Notes: generated by a model from the sequence alone, not told the origin. Counted from the first letter of the stretch, positions 17,051 through 26,250 are shown. The stretch: DNA of 64,000 nt from Erysipelotrichaceae bacterium NK3D112 (GCA_000701725.1 JNJQ01000013.1:1-64000), one strand, 5' to 3'. Program-made: numbers and translations.

Positions 17051-17991
17051 TGGTACTCCTGGTTCAGTACACGATTATTTTCGCCTCCGTATTGATGCTT
17101 GTCGCCCTGGGCGGCTGCTTCTCCGAACACTCCGGTATCATCAACCTCGGTCTTGAGGGCATCATGGTCATCGGCGCGCTGGGCGGAGCTCTGATTATGA
17201 ATCTTCTGCCGGCCGGCACCAACGGCTTTGTCATGGTGGTTGTCACCGCGCTTGCGGCGGTCGGCTTCGGCATTCTCTATTCCTGCCTGCTCGGTGTTGC
17301 GGCAATCCAGTTCAAAGCTGACCAGACCCTGATCGGCACAGCCATGAACATGCTGGCAACAGCAGCGGCGACCGTATTCGTTTCCGCATTCAATGCGTCA
17401 AAGAATCCGGACAACACTTCATCCACACTGCAGTACATCTCTCAGAAGAACGCATTCATCGTCCGTATCGGGGGCTTTGAGTTCAACTGGTTCATGCTGC
17501 TGGCAGTCATCCTGCTTGGCATTTCCTGGTTCATTCTTTACAAGACAAGATTCGGGCTCCGTCTGATGGCATGCGGTGAAAATCCGCAGGCAGCTGACTC
17601 GGTCGGTATCAATGTCAAGAGAATGAGATGGAGCGGTGTGTTGATCTCCGGCGCACTCGGCGGCCTTGGCGGTATCGTCTACATTCTCGCCGGTGTTTCC
17701 GAGTGGAAGTTTGAAGTCGGTGTTGCCGGTTTCGGTTTCCTTGCTCTGGCGGTTATGATCTTCGGTCAATGGAAGCCGACAAAGATCGCGCTTGCGGCGC
17801 TGCTCTTCGGTTTCTTCCGCGCACTCTCCAACGTATATACAGGCTTCCCGTTCCTGGCGAATCTCGGTATTCCGAGCACCATCTACAACATGATGCCGTA
17901 TATCATCTCACTCGTCATTCTTGCCTTCACTTCGAAAAACTCGAAAGCACCGAAGGCGGAAGGCATTCCTTACGACAAGGGAATGCGTTAA
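17050..17991 (+). CDS. nupQ: Nucleoside ABC importer, permease subunit 2
   Basis: The 313-residue second permease (YufQ/NupC-like) has the conserved GIINLGLEGIM block near the N-terminus, about nine hydrophobic segments and the cytoplasmic coupling region TRFGLRLMACGENPQAADSVG. An AAAGGAGG site precedes the start and a terminator follows the stop, ending the operon. Confidence 0.92.
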   Translation: MVLLVQYTIIFASVLMLVALGGCFSEHSGIINLGLEGIMVIGALGGALIMNLLPAGTNGFVMVVVTALAAVGFGILYSCLLGVAAIQFKADQTLIGTAMNMLATAAATVFVSAFNASKNPDNTSSTLQYISQKNAFIVRIGGFEFNWFMLLAVILLGISWFILYKTRFGLRLMACGENPQAADSVGINVKRMRWSGVLISGALGGLGGIVYILAGVSEWKFEVGVAGFGFLALAVMIFGQWKPTKIALAALLFGFFRALSNVYTGFPFLANLGIPSTIYNMMPYIISLVILAFTSKNSKAPKAEGIPYDKGMR

Positions 17992-18005
17992 TCCTGATTC
18001 ATTTC

Positions 18006-18034
18006 AAGCCGGATCCGGAAGGGTCCGGCTTTTC
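18006..18034 (+). terminator. Terminator of nucleoside importer operon
   Basis: The stem AAGCCGGA (18006-18013) / TCCGGCTT (18024-18031) is followed by TTTC. Confidence 0.75.
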
Positions 18035-18087
18035 ATTTACGGATAATAAAAAATCAACCATGACGTGCATGGCTGATCAGGGACTGA

Positions 18088-19596
18088 TTAAGGATAAGTT
18101 TCCATATGGGCGGCTTCGGGATTCACATATTCGCTGCGCCAGGATGTCTGAACGTTCTCCCAGGCATCGATGATTGTTTCCCAATCCTTGTTTTCATATG
18201 CGTCTTTGTATTGTGCAATGAATGTTTCAGTGATATCCTCACCGGTCTTTTTGTCTGTGATGGTGAGATATTCATATGTGTCAAACCGTCCGTCCTCATA
18301 AGAGCCGGGCCAGACTTTTTCAGGATCATTTTCGAAGATCCTTCTGAACGTGTAAATGGTTCCGTCATTCAGACTGATATGTTTCTCATATTCACCGATC
18401 AGTTTTATCAGCTGATCACTTGCCTTGTGAATACCGTAATTCGGCTCATCCAGCATCCAGATGCCGTTGTCTGCCTTTAGCACAAAGAAGACGGTGCTGC
18501 TGGATGTCGGATCATCATCGGAAAGGGCGATTTCATAGAACTTTTCAGGGAAGCCGGTTTCATCCTGTGAATCTGTCATGGTGAACTCGTTTTTGGTAAC
18601 GGACCAGACGCCGCTAGGCTCACATGAGAGAATGGCTTCTTTCAGCGCATCGTTATATTCCCTGTCATAACTCAGATAATAGTCAAAGCGGTGTGAGCTC
18701 TTCCACTCATTGGTGACTCTGGGAATTTCATCATCCGCGCTGATCTTAATGCTGTAGATCTCATCGCATCTGATCACGGGCGGATCGTTATACGGCCTGA
18801 ACATGAGAATCCGGTTCCAGTGCAGAATGGCTCCGTAATAGAGCAATACTGATACAAGCGCGCTGAGGATGGATCCGATGATGACAATCGGCTTTTCCGC
18901 CTTGCTGTAGCGCTTTGAGAGGAAATAGGTGATATTTCTCAGCATGATCCAGATCAGGATGATCCCGCACATGGTGAGCATTCCCTTGAGGAAGAAATGG
19001 CCTTCCGTACCGTTGTTGCGGATGCTTTCCCGCCAGCAGACATTGCCTGCGCTGAAGATCAGAAGGATCAGTACGATCACCGCCAGTACGACGGAGCCTT
19101 TGCGCTTGCGCTTCCATAACAATGGTTTGAAGATGGGGAAGAACCACTGGAAGTGGCCGAAGGATTCGACAAACAGTTCGGATGTGTAATTGAGCACATC
19201 CTTTTTCAGATCATTGAATCCGGACGGCTTTTCAGAGGCGATCCGTTCAAGATAACGGTCGGCGTCAAGCTCATTGATGGAGATATGTTCTTTCTCAATC
19301 TCTTCACAGATGGTCTTTGCCTCATTCATGGAGGCAATTTCCTGATCGATGCGCCTGCGGGTTTCATCCAGCGCCGCATTCAGATCTTTGGTGCCGTTCA
19401 GGATTTCACGGATATCCGCAACCGGCACATTCAGTTTTCTCAATACAAGTACTTTTTTCAGCCGCTCCACATCCTCATCGGAATAGTCACGATATCCGTT
19501 CGCCTTGCGGGCAGGGAAGATCAATCCTTCCGACTCATAGTAGCGGAGGTTGTCTTTGGAGATGTTCAGCAGCTGTTCAATCTCTTTCACCTGCAT
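18088..19596 (-). CDS. Membrane-anchored MerR-family regulator
   Basis: The 502-residue protein starts with a MerR winged helix (residues 1-70; DNLRYYESEGLIFPAR is the second helix pair) and a coiled-coil region (70-120). It then has three predicted membrane segments (168-186, 202-224, 236-258) and a 240-residue C-terminal part that should lie outside the cell. I do not recognise that domain. The start at 19596 has an AAGGAGG site. This is a one-protein design in which an outside signal could be passed directly to a DNA-binding domain. Its own promoter carries the 19-bp spacer typical of MerR targets. Confidence 0.85.
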   Translation of the reverse strand: MQVKEIEQLLNISKDNLRYYESEGLIFPARKANGYRDYSDEDVERLKKVLVLRKLNVPVADIREILNGTKDLNAALDETRRRIDQEIASMNEAKTICEEIEKEHISINELDADRYLERIASEKPSGFNDLKKDVLNYTSELFVESFGHFQWFFPIFKPLLWKRKRKGSVVLAVIVLILLIFSAGNVCWRESIRNNGTEGHFFLKGMLTMCGIILIWIMLRNITYFLSKRYSKAEKPIVIIGSILSALVSVLLYYGAILHWNRILMFRPYNDPPVIRCDEIYSIKISADDEIPRVTNEWKSSHRFDYYLSYDREYNDALKEAILSCEPSGVWSVTKNEFTMTDSQDETGFPEKFYEIALSDDDPTSSSTVFFVLKADNGIWMLDEPNYGIHKASDQLIKLIGEYEKHISLNDGTIYTFRRIFENDPEKVWPGSYEDGRFDTYEYLTITDKKTGEDITETFIAQYKDAYENKDWETIIDAWENVQTSWRSEYVNPEAAHMETYP

Positions 19597-19618
19597 GGTA
19601 TGCCTCCTTTCTGACTTC

Positions 19619-19649
19619 ATCATAAAGGGTGGAGTGACTTCAAGGTCAA
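19619..19649 (-). promoter_or_regulatory. MerR-type promoter with 19-bp spacer
   Basis: On the minus strand TTGACC (19644-19649) and TATGAT (19619-19624) are separated by 19 bp. The spacer contains the near-palindrome GAAGT-C-ACTCC, the usual binding site of MerR activators, which twist long-spacer promoters into an active form. Autoregulation is likely. Confidence 0.7.
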
Positions 19650-19772
19650 GAGAAAACCGGAAAAAATTGAAAATTAAACTGTTTTCGCTCAATTTAACAG
19701 TCTGACAGTACTGTTTCAAAAATGCTTAACACTGAAAAAAATAAAAAAAGACTTTCACCATTGCGGAGAAAG

Positions 19773-20513
19773 TCAGTGAAGAAACAGCATTTCAATGCAT
19801 TTGAACAGAGCGAAGAATACATGAATCATGATGATGCAGAAGCAGATCAGTCCGCCGGTGTAGCTAATTCCGTCACCGGTGATTCTGCGGATGACTTCCA
19901 GCATCGGATTACCGTATGTATCCCGCAGAAACATGAAGTTTTTATCAAATCTGCAGTCAATGACATAAATGACTGCCGCAAGAACAATGATTTTCAGTAT
20001 GGAAAGCCAGACGCCCGGATAGGTCAAAGGGATTTCCTTTGCCGCAAAGCGGGCAATGACATATGCGATGATCAGTCCATGATAGACAAACTGATGAATC
20101 GTATAGAAATTGAATGCCGGCAGGGTGGAAGTCGTCGGAAACAGGACTGCCATGATCGCAGCCGGAAGAAACAGTGTCAGCAGCATTTCCGGGAAGAAGG
20201 TATTTCCGATGAATATGGAATCACAGACGATGAAGTAGGCGGCGAAGCTGCAGATCTCAAGCGGCAGATATTCTGAAAGCTTTACATCCGAGAAAGCAAT
20301 CAGAACCATTTTGATGATGTCAATCAGAATCAGCACCGCGCCGGTTGTCCGCAGAAAGAGGATTCTTCCCGCCTGATCCGCCTGCAGATACCACATCACG
20401 GAAAGAATGACACAGACCGCAACAGCCGCAAGATACAGCAGGTGCTTCCAGGTGAACTGGCCGTATCCCATGCCTTCGGGAATATTATCCTTGTGTGTCC
20501 AGAAGCTGTTCAT
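19773..20513 (-). CDS. YwaF/TIGR02206-like membrane protein
   Basis: This 246-residue polytopic protein has seven or so hydrophobic segments and motifs resembling the YwaF family (LPLEICSFAAY, NFYTIHQFVYHG). Its function is unknown. The frame continues 29 codons upstream, but the ATG at 20513 is preferred: TATAAT ends 9 nt before it on the minus strand and no ribosome site exists, so the message may be leaderless or nearly so. Confidence 0.72.
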   Translation of the reverse strand: MNSFWTHKDNIPEGMGYGQFTWKHLLYLAAVAVCVILSVMWYLQADQAGRILFLRTTGAVLILIDIIKMVLIAFSDVKLSEYLPLEICSFAAYFIVCDSIFIGNTFFPEMLLTLFLPAAIMAVLFPTTSTLPAFNFYTIHQFVYHGLIIAYVIARFAAKEIPLTYPGVWLSILKIIVLAAVIYVIDCRFDKNFMFLRDTYGNPMLEVIRRITGDGISYTGGLICFCIIMIHVFFALFKCIEMLFLH

Positions 20514-20630
20514 AACAATTTCATTATAGTACATCAGACTTTCCGTAACCGTTTCTGTCACGGGATTTGAAAAAAGATAAAGAGGGAACTCTTTGCTCAT
20601 TGATGTGCTTCAAAAACAAATTGTAATGCA

Positions 20631-20649
20631 TATAGTCAAAATGACTATA
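20631..20649. promoter_or_regulatory. 19-bp palindromic operator before pfoR-like gene
   Basis: TATAGTCAAAATGACTATA is a perfect 8-3-8 palindrome. It overlaps the predicted -35 region of a promoter whose -10 (TATAAC) lies at about 20670, upstream of the EIIC-like gene. A repressor bound here would block transcription. Confidence 0.65.
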
Positions 20650-20702
20650 CAAATAAAAATGTTTGTGATATAACTTCCCTGGAAACAAAGGAGGGCACAT
20701 TC

Positions 20703-21758
20703 ATGAGCAATGTCAGAGAATTCCTTGAAAAGAAAGATGTCACGATTTCCGCGCACAGATATGTCATTGACGCGATGAGCGCCATGGCACAGGGTCTGTT
20801 TGCGTCTTTGCTGATCGGCACAATCATTGAGACCCTCGGATCTCAGCTGAACATCCAGTTCCTGATCGACGCGGGAACATTTGCCAAAAGCGTTGCCGGC
20901 CCCGCCATGGCGGTTTCCATCGGCTATGCCCTGCATGCGCCTCAGCTGGTGCTCTTCTCTCTGATCGCGGTCGGCGCCGCTGCCAATTCACTTGGCGGGG
21001 CAGGGGGACCTCTGGCCGTTTATGTAATCGCGATTATCGCATGTGAATGCGGCAAGCTTGTATCAAAGGAAACAAAGGTTGATATTCTGATCACTCCGGC
21101 TGTGACAATCCTTGCCGGCAGTCTGCTCAGTGTTCTCTTTGCGCCTTATATCGGCAAAGCGGCAAGCTCTCTTGGCACCCTGATCATGTGGGCAACCGAA
21201 CTGCAGCCGTTCTTCATGGGTATCATCGTCTCCGCACTGGTGGGCATTGCCCTGACACTTCCGATCTCAAGTGCAGCCATCTGTGCAGCACTCGGACTGA
21301 CCGGTCTTGCCGGCGGGGCTGCGGTGGCAGGCTGCTGCGCGCAGATGGTCGGCTTTGCGGTAATGAGCTATAAGGAAAACGGCATCGGCGGTCTGGTATC
21401 CCAGGGCCTGGGCACAAGCATGCTGCAGATGTCCAACATCATCAAAAATCCGAAAACATGGCTTCCTCCGATCATCGCATCGATGGTTACCGGTCCGCTT
21501 GCCACATGCGTGTTTCATATGGAAAACAACGGTCCGGCAGTCGCTTCCGGCATGGGCACATGCGGTCTGGTCGGACAGATCGGTGTGTATACCGGCTGGG
21601 TCAATGATGTGGCAAACGGCGTGAAAAGCTCGATCGGTGCCATGGACTGGATCGGTCTCATTCTGATCTGCTTTATTCTTCCGGCAGTGATCAGCTGGCT
21701 GGTATGCGAAGCGGAGCGCAAAGCGGGATGGATCAAAGAAGGCGATCTCAAGCTTTAA
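20703..21758 (+). CDS. PTS EIIC-like membrane protein (PTS_EIIC_2/PfoR family)
   Basis: The 351-residue protein has about nine hydrophobic segments rich in Gly/Ala and matches the EIIC-like PfoR family, named after a regulatory protein of perfringolysin. Such proteins lack EIIA and EIIB partners and their substrate is unknown. AAAGGAGGGC before ATG at 20703 is a strong ribosome site. It is monocistronic, with a conspicuous operator upstream. It could be a transporter not energised by PTS phosphate, or a membrane sensor. Confidence 0.82.
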   Translation: MSNVREFLEKKDVTISAHRYVIDAMSAMAQGLFASLLIGTIIETLGSQLNIQFLIDAGTFAKSVAGPAMAVSIGYALHAPQLVLFSLIAVGAAANSLGGAGGPLAVYVIAIIACECGKLVSKETKVDILITPAVTILAGSLLSVLFAPYIGKAASSLGTLIMWATELQPFFMGIIVSALVGIALTLPISSAAICAALGLTGLAGGAAVAGCCAQMVGFAVMSYKENGIGGLVSQGLGTSMLQMSNIIKNPKTWLPPIIASMVTGPLATCVFHMENNGPAVASGMGTCGLVGQIGVYTGWVNDVANGVKSSIGAMDWIGLILICFILPAVISWLVCEAERKAGWIKEGDLKL

Positions 21759-21934
21759 AATAGCAGGCGGGTGTTTTTCACAGCGGCGCGTTTCACAAAT
21801 TGTCAAGAAACAAACAGGCTAATGTTCTTAAGAGAAAATGATTCAGCTTCGTGATATGCTAAGATGAAATTAATCAGCGGACATCTTTCATGTTTCTCTG
21901 CTTTCTTCGCACACATATCATTGATTAAAATGAA

Positions 21935-21993
21935 GGCCTCAAAACGGCCGGAAAGGAGCGGCAGACAGTCATTGTTATGATTGTGATCTGCCG
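21935..21993 (+). promoter_or_regulatory. Structured leader of lipoprotein gene
   Basis: Two hairpins lie in the leader: GGCC (21935-21938) with GGCC (21946-21949), and CGGCAGA (21959-21965) with TCTGCCG (21987-21993). The only strong Shine-Dalgarno motif, AAAGGAG, lies between them, about 45 nt before the start at 22005. Post-transcriptional control is possible. Confidence 0.4.
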
Positions 21994-22004
21994 GATGAAT
22001 CATC

Positions 22005-23069
22005 ATGAAAAAAAGCATCCTGGTCTCTCTTTCCGCATTACTTCTTTTAAGCGGATGCAGTTCAGCAGTTTCACAACAGAGCAATGAATCTGAAAACACA
22101 GCTGCCGTCAAAAACGCGGAATCTGTCACCCTTGACAGTGATGCAGGTGAAAGCGAACTTGAAACCATATCATTGACCAGAGCACCGGAACCTAAGCAGG
22201 GCGGTGCGTTCATCAGCATCAATTCCTCACTGAATCCCTACGAGCCATCGCTCATGCTTTACAGCGACTGGACCTTCGTCTTTACGGAAAACTGCTATGA
22301 GGGACTCAAAACTTACCGCGGAATCTATACGGTCATTGGGGATGATGTGATCTGTGCAGTCCAGGAACAGGAATATCCGGAATATGCGCACAAGGATGAG
22401 CTTCGCTTCAAATACCTCAACGAGTACATTCTGCAGAGTGAACAGGATATCGTCGCAACCGCCGCAGGAGATCTGTTTGTCTATGTCAATCAGATCAAGG
22501 GGCTGGGAACGTTCTATAACGTAACCCCCGGCACTTTCAATGAAGGACTGGAACCGACGGTCACATTCAATGATGACGGAACCTTCGAAATGGTTGAAAA
22601 TCTGCTTGCGGCAATGGGAGAATACAAAGGCCTCTGGCTGTATGACGGCAGCCAGTACCGCTGCAAAGTCCAGGACATCAGTTTCAGCGGTTTTGCCGGT
22701 GACAGCGTGAAGGAGATCAGCTTCCGCAATGCAGGCAGCGGCTATCTTTATCTCACAACGGACCTTTGCGGATCACGGAGCGGCCATATCTTCAAATTCA
22801 CCGAGAAAGAGGGCAACAAACCCGAAGAAACCGCGAAACCGAAGGAAAAGAAGGGAACCGTCTTCATCGTGGCCGGTGCGGATTCCAACCGGATCAAAGT
22901 CAGAAACGGACCCGGTCTTTCCGCCGCGGATACTGGTGAGCGCAAATACTCCGGTGACAAGGTTACCGTCTATGAGGAGGTTTCCAAAGACGGCTACACA
23001 TGGTACCGGATTGATACTGATAAATGGATGGCAGGCAACGGCACATCCTTCGGCATCAAATTCGAGTAG
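22005..23069 (+). CDS. Lipoprotein with C-terminal SH3-like domain
   Basis: The 354-residue protein has a lipoprotein signal (LLLLSGC, Cys18). Two similar central segments of about 110 residues follow, each containing a LMLYSDWTFVF- or VTFNDDGTFEM-like strand, then a charged Lys/Glu/Pro linker. A bacterial SH3-type domain (about 278-354; IKVRNGPGLSA) ends the protein; such domains bind cell-wall peptides. The central repeats are not known to me. It is likely a wall-binding surface protein. Transcription ends at a strong bidirectional terminator. Confidence 0.82.
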   Translation: MKKSILVSLSALLLLSGCSSAVSQQSNESENTAAVKNAESVTLDSDAGESELETISLTRAPEPKQGGAFISINSSLNPYEPSLMLYSDWTFVFTENCYEGLKTYRGIYTVIGDDVICAVQEQEYPEYAHKDELRFKYLNEYILQSEQDIVATAAGDLFVYVNQIKGLGTFYNVTPGTFNEGLEPTVTFNDDGTFEMVENLLAAMGEYKGLWLYDGSQYRCKVQDISFSGFAGDSVKEISFRNAGSGYLYLTTDLCGSRSGHIFKFTEKEGNKPEETAKPKEKKGTVFIVAGADSNRIKVRNGPGLSAADTGERKYSGDKVTVYEEVSKDGYTWYRIDTDKWMAGNGTSFGIKFE

Positions 23070-23080
23070 GCACTGACAAA

Positions 23081-23106
23081 AACAGCAGACCGCGCGGTCT
23101 GCTGTT
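23081..23106. terminator. Bidirectional terminator
   Basis: AACAGCAGACC and GGTCTGCTGTT form an 11-bp stem with loop GCGC, flanked by A5 on the left and T4 on the right. It serves the convergent genes ending at 23069 and 23121. Confidence 0.88.
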
Positions 23107-23120
23107 TTGATGAGGAATCA

Positions 23121-23456
23121 TTAAATCTCTTTGTCCACGCAGACGGGCAGCTCCGGATGCTTTGTAACATACCGGATGCGGATTCTCTGGCCCACGGTGA
23201 AGGCACCGTTCGGATTGGACAGAACGGCTTCCACGGTTTCATTTGCCTGGTTGCGGTAGACAATATGAACATCATATGTCCGTTTGACAACGGTATCGAG
23301 ATCGGCCGATTCATGCTCAACGATGGATGTGACCGTGGCATAGGTTTCAATTCCTCTGGTTCTGACCTGAATCTGATAATACAGCACATAGAGAGCTCCG
23401 ATCGCCAGGATCGCGATGATGATATATGAGAATGGATCGTCACTGAATGTCGGCAT
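23121..23456 (-). CDS. DUF3592-like membrane protein
   Basis: The 111-residue protein has one N-terminal membrane helix (about residues 10-30) and a small beta-rich domain (TVTSIVEHES...YDVHIVYRN...FTVGQRIRIRY) typical of DUF3592. Function unknown; proteins of this type are small anchored accessories. Start at 23456 follows GGAGGTGA at ideal distance. Confidence 0.75.
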   Translation of the reverse strand: MPTFSDDPFSYIIIAILAIGALYVLYYQIQVRTRGIETYATVTSIVEHESADLDTVVKRTYDVHIVYRNQANETVEAVLSNPNGAFTVGQRIRIRYVTKHPELPVCVDKEI

Positions 23457-23626
23457 GCTCACCTCCGTTTTTTTCATCAAAGCCCAAAGATGAAGAAAAG
23501 AACACATTCATGCAAAGTATCATACCTGGATTTTCTCAAAAAAAATAAAAAATTCACGCGCAGAAAAAATCAATCCTTTCTGAATATAAGTGATGAGACG
23601 GCAAAGCCGTGGAAAGGATATTGATT

Positions 23627-24274
23627 ATGACTGAAAAAGAATTTCTCCCTCTGACACATCCGCGTGTCTTTCCTGTGTTTGTGCATGAACATCCTGACAT
23701 GTTCAAAGAAATTGTTCATCTTTTCTTTCCGGATGTGGAAATCAAAAGACTGATTCCTTCCGGCGCGTTCTGGGAATATTTCGGAATCCATACGGATATG
23801 GATGAGGAATCCGCACAGCTGAATCCGGATGAAGCCGAATATCTGATCGATGACATTGCGTATCAGCCAGACGGCACGGCCGAAGTCAGACTGCTGAGAT
23901 TTCCCCTTGATGATGAGGATTGCGAGGAAAGGGAAACGGAAATGATCGCCTGTCTGTTTTCCCGCAAGCCCGCGAACAGCCCGGGAAATGCGCTGAGCAG
24001 ATTTGAGGTGGTGGATATCCTTAATGAAAACAGAAGATTAGATTATTCACCGCGCATCCTGAGTGTCAGCTTCTGTACGGATGATGAAAAGCTCAATGAT
24101 GAGCAGAAGGCATTTCTCAAATATCTGAGAGAAGGAAAACCGGGAAAAGGTTCTACCCCTCTGGTGAACAAAGTCCATGGAGAGGTCATTGCCATCAACC
24201 GTGATCAGGGCTGGCACACATTCATGAATTTCATCGAATCCATTCAAAGCTGCGAAGCATACGAAGCGGATTAG
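23627..24274 (+). CDS. Hypothetical cytoplasmic acidic protein
   Basis: I do not firmly recognise this 215-residue protein. Its overall pattern, with an N-terminal IVHLFFPDVEIK stretch, a central acidic strand region and a C-terminal block ending INRDQGWHTFMNF, faintly recalls Rpn/PD-(D/E)XK transposase-like nucleases, but a clear D...ExK active site is not visible. Start at 23627 follows AAGGATA. It is monocistronic with a strong terminator. Treat the nuclease idea as weak. Confidence 0.6.
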   Translation: MTEKEFLPLTHPRVFPVFVHEHPDMFKEIVHLFFPDVEIKRLIPSGAFWEYFGIHTDMDEESAQLNPDEAEYLIDDIAYQPDGTAEVRLLRFPLDDEDCEERETEMIACLFSRKPANSPGNALSRFEVVDILNENRRLDYSPRILSVSFCTDDEKLNDEQKAFLKYLREGKPGKGSTPLVNKVHGEVIAINRDQGWHTFMNFIESIQSCEAYEAD

Positions 24275-24327
24275 AATCTGTCCCGGATACAGGCGGCTTT
24301 CAACAGAAATCATCTGAATTGCATACG

Positions 24328-24353
24328 GAAGCACGGAATCCCGTGCTTCTTTT
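24328..24353 (+). terminator. Terminator of gene at 23627
   Basis: GAAGCACGG (24328-24336) pairs perfectly with CCGTGCTTC (24341-24349), followed by TTTT. Confidence 0.8.
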
Positions 24354-24387
24354 CGCGCTCTGTGATACGATTTTGCGGGTGATAATT

Positions 24388-25599
24388 ATGAAAATGACAA
24401 GAGAATTCCCTTTTGCAAGGGTGAGCAGAAAACAGGAGGCCTCATTGAAGAAAGGCCATCCGTGGATTTATGAGGATGAGATCAGTGAAACTGACGGTGA
24501 AATCACCAACGGCTGTCTGATCGATGTGTTCGGAACGAAGAACAATTATCTCGGCACCGGTTTTTACAGTGAGAAATCAAAGATCCGCATCCGCATTCTC
24601 GGCACCAATGCCAATGAGAAATACGATGATGCCTTCTTTGAGAGAAAGGTGCGCTACGCCTTGCAGTACCGTAAGGATGTCATGGCGGATGATATGAAGG
24701 CATGCCGTCTCATCCATGGCGAGGCGGACGGTCTGCCCGGTCTGACCGTTGACCGCTACAATGACATTCTTGTCACGGAAGTGGCAAGCTATGGCACCGA
24801 AATGCACAAGGATGTCATTTACAAAGCTTTGATTGATCAGCTGAGTGAAATGGGCGAAACCATCAACGGCATCTATGAGCGCAATGAGGGCGATCTGCGT
24901 CTGAAGGAAGGCCTGCCCCAGTACAAAGGCTGGTATGGCGAAAAACATCCTGAAAGCTGCGTGACTGAAATCCTGGAAAACGGTATTTATTATGAAGTGG
25001 ATGTGGAGAACGGTCAGAAGACCGGATTCTTCCTTGATCAGAAATACAACCGCAGAGCCATCTGGAACATTGCGAAGGGCAAGCGTGTGCTTGACTGCTG
25101 CACGCATACCGGCTCCTTTGCCCTCAATGCGGCAAAGGCAGGCGCAAAGAGTGTGCTGGCAATGGATATTTCCGAAACCGCACTGCAAATGGCGAAGAAG
25201 AATGCGGAAAGAAATAATCTGCACCTGGATTTCAGACAGGGTGATGTGTTTGAAGTGCTGCCCCAGTTAAGAGCGGAACATGCGCAGTTTGATTTCATTA
25301 TTCTCGATCCGCCCGCATTCACCAAAAGCAGAAAGACTTTCCATAATGCCAAGGGCGGCTATAAGCAGATCAACAAGGAGGCGATGAGACTTCTGGGCAG
25401 GGGAGGATATCTTGCCAGCGCTTCCTGTTCGCATTTCATGCCGGTTAAAGAATTCCGCAATATGTTAAGCGAAGCGGCTTTTGAAGCGGGCGTTTCCATC
25501 CGTATTATTGAGGAGAGACATGCCTCAATGGACCATCCGGTATTGCCGGATGTGCCGGAAACTGAATATTTGAAGTTTTTTGTTGTTCAGATTATATAA
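24388..25599 (+). CDS. rlmI: 23S rRNA m5C methyltransferase, RlmI type
   Basis: This 403-residue SAM enzyme has an N-terminal PUA domain (residues 1-90; GHPWIYEDEI), a central adaptor and a Rossmann methyltransferase domain with VLDCCTHTGSFALNAA and the DPPAFTKSRK motif. It matches RlmI, which methylates C1962 of 23S rRNA. GGGTGAT, complementary to the 16S tail, lies just before the ATG at 24388. A further ATG two codons later is possible. Monocistronic. Confidence 0.9.
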   Translation: MKMTREFPFARVSRKQEASLKKGHPWIYEDEISETDGEITNGCLIDVFGTKNNYLGTGFYSEKSKIRIRILGTNANEKYDDAFFERKVRYALQYRKDVMADDMKACRLIHGEADGLPGLTVDRYNDILVTEVASYGTEMHKDVIYKALIDQLSEMGETINGIYERNEGDLRLKEGLPQYKGWYGEKHPESCVTEILENGIYYEVDVENGQKTGFFLDQKYNRRAIWNIAKGKRVLDCCTHTGSFALNAAKAGAKSVLAMDISETALQMAKKNAERNNLHLDFRQGDVFEVLPQLRAEHAQFDFIILDPPAFTKSRKTFHNAKGGYKQINKEAMRLLGRGGYLASASCSHFMPVKEFRNMLSEAAFEAGVSIRIIEERHASMDHPVLPDVPETEYLKFFVVQII

Positions 25600-25632
25600 A
25601 CATATGATATAGTATTTCTTTTGTTTCTCGCC

Positions 25633-25661
25633 TTGGAAAAAAATGTCCAAAATGGTATAAT
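25633..25661 (+). promoter_or_regulatory. Promoter of carD
   Basis: TTGGAA (25633-25638), a 17-nt spacer and an extended -10 TGG-TATAAT (25656-25661) lie 27 nt before the start codon. Confidence 0.75.
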
Positions 25662-25687
25662 TTATCCAAGAAAGCGGGGAAAAACCT

Positions 25688-26188
25688 ATGTACAAGGTGA
25701 ATGACATAGTAGTTTACAGACGCGATGTATGCAAGGTTGTCGGCAAGCACCGCAGCGACTTTACAGGCGAAATGTGCTATGACCTCGTGCCGTACCGGAA
25801 TCAGGACGGTTCCGTGAAAATGCAGGTGCCGATTTCCAACAAGGCCGGAAATCTTCGCGATCTGATCACGGAAGAACAGATTCAGCAGCTGATCAAGGAC
25901 ACACCTGACATTGAAACACTTGAAAACAAGCCTGCAAATATGAAGAGCCAGTACGCGGCGCTGCTCAAGGGCAACGAGGTATCGGATCTGGTGCGCATCA
26001 TCAAGACCTCCTACGGCCGCAACAAGGCCCGTATGGAGCAGCACAAGAAGCTGGCCAGTATTGATGATGAATATCTGAAGAAGGCTGAGAAATACCTTTA
26101 CGATGAAATCTCGGTGGCGCTGGGAATGACTTATGATGAAGCCAAGGCGCATTTTGAGGACGAGGTCGCAAAGATCACAGGTGAATAA
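25688..26188 (+). CDS. carD: CarD/CdnL-type RNA polymerase-binding regulator
   Basis: The 166-residue protein has an N-terminal Tudor-like RNA polymerase-interacting domain (residues 1-60; VNDIVVYRRDVCKV) and a C-terminal helical DNA-binding domain. CarD proteins stabilise open complexes at many promoters, chiefly those for rRNA. The length and order match the family. It is monocistronic with a near-consensus promoter and terminator, fitting a housekeeping role. Confidence 0.88.
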   Translation: MYKVNDIVVYRRDVCKVVGKHRSDFTGEMCYDLVPYRNQDGSVKMQVPISNKAGNLRDLITEEQIQQLIKDTPDIETLENKPANMKSQYAALLKGNEVSDLVRIIKTSYGRNKARMEQHKKLASIDDEYLKKAEKYLYDEISVALGMTYDEAKAHFEDEVAKITGE

Positions 26189-26200
26189 ACCATCCAAAGG

Positions 26201-26223
26201 GAAGAGAGATCTCTTCTCTTTTT
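26201..26223 (+). terminator. Terminator of carD
   Basis: GAAGAGAGATCTCTTC (26201-26216) is a perfect palindrome followed by TCTTTTT. Confidence 0.78.
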
Positions 26224-26250
26224 GCTGTGGAAAACAATGAGGATTTTTTT

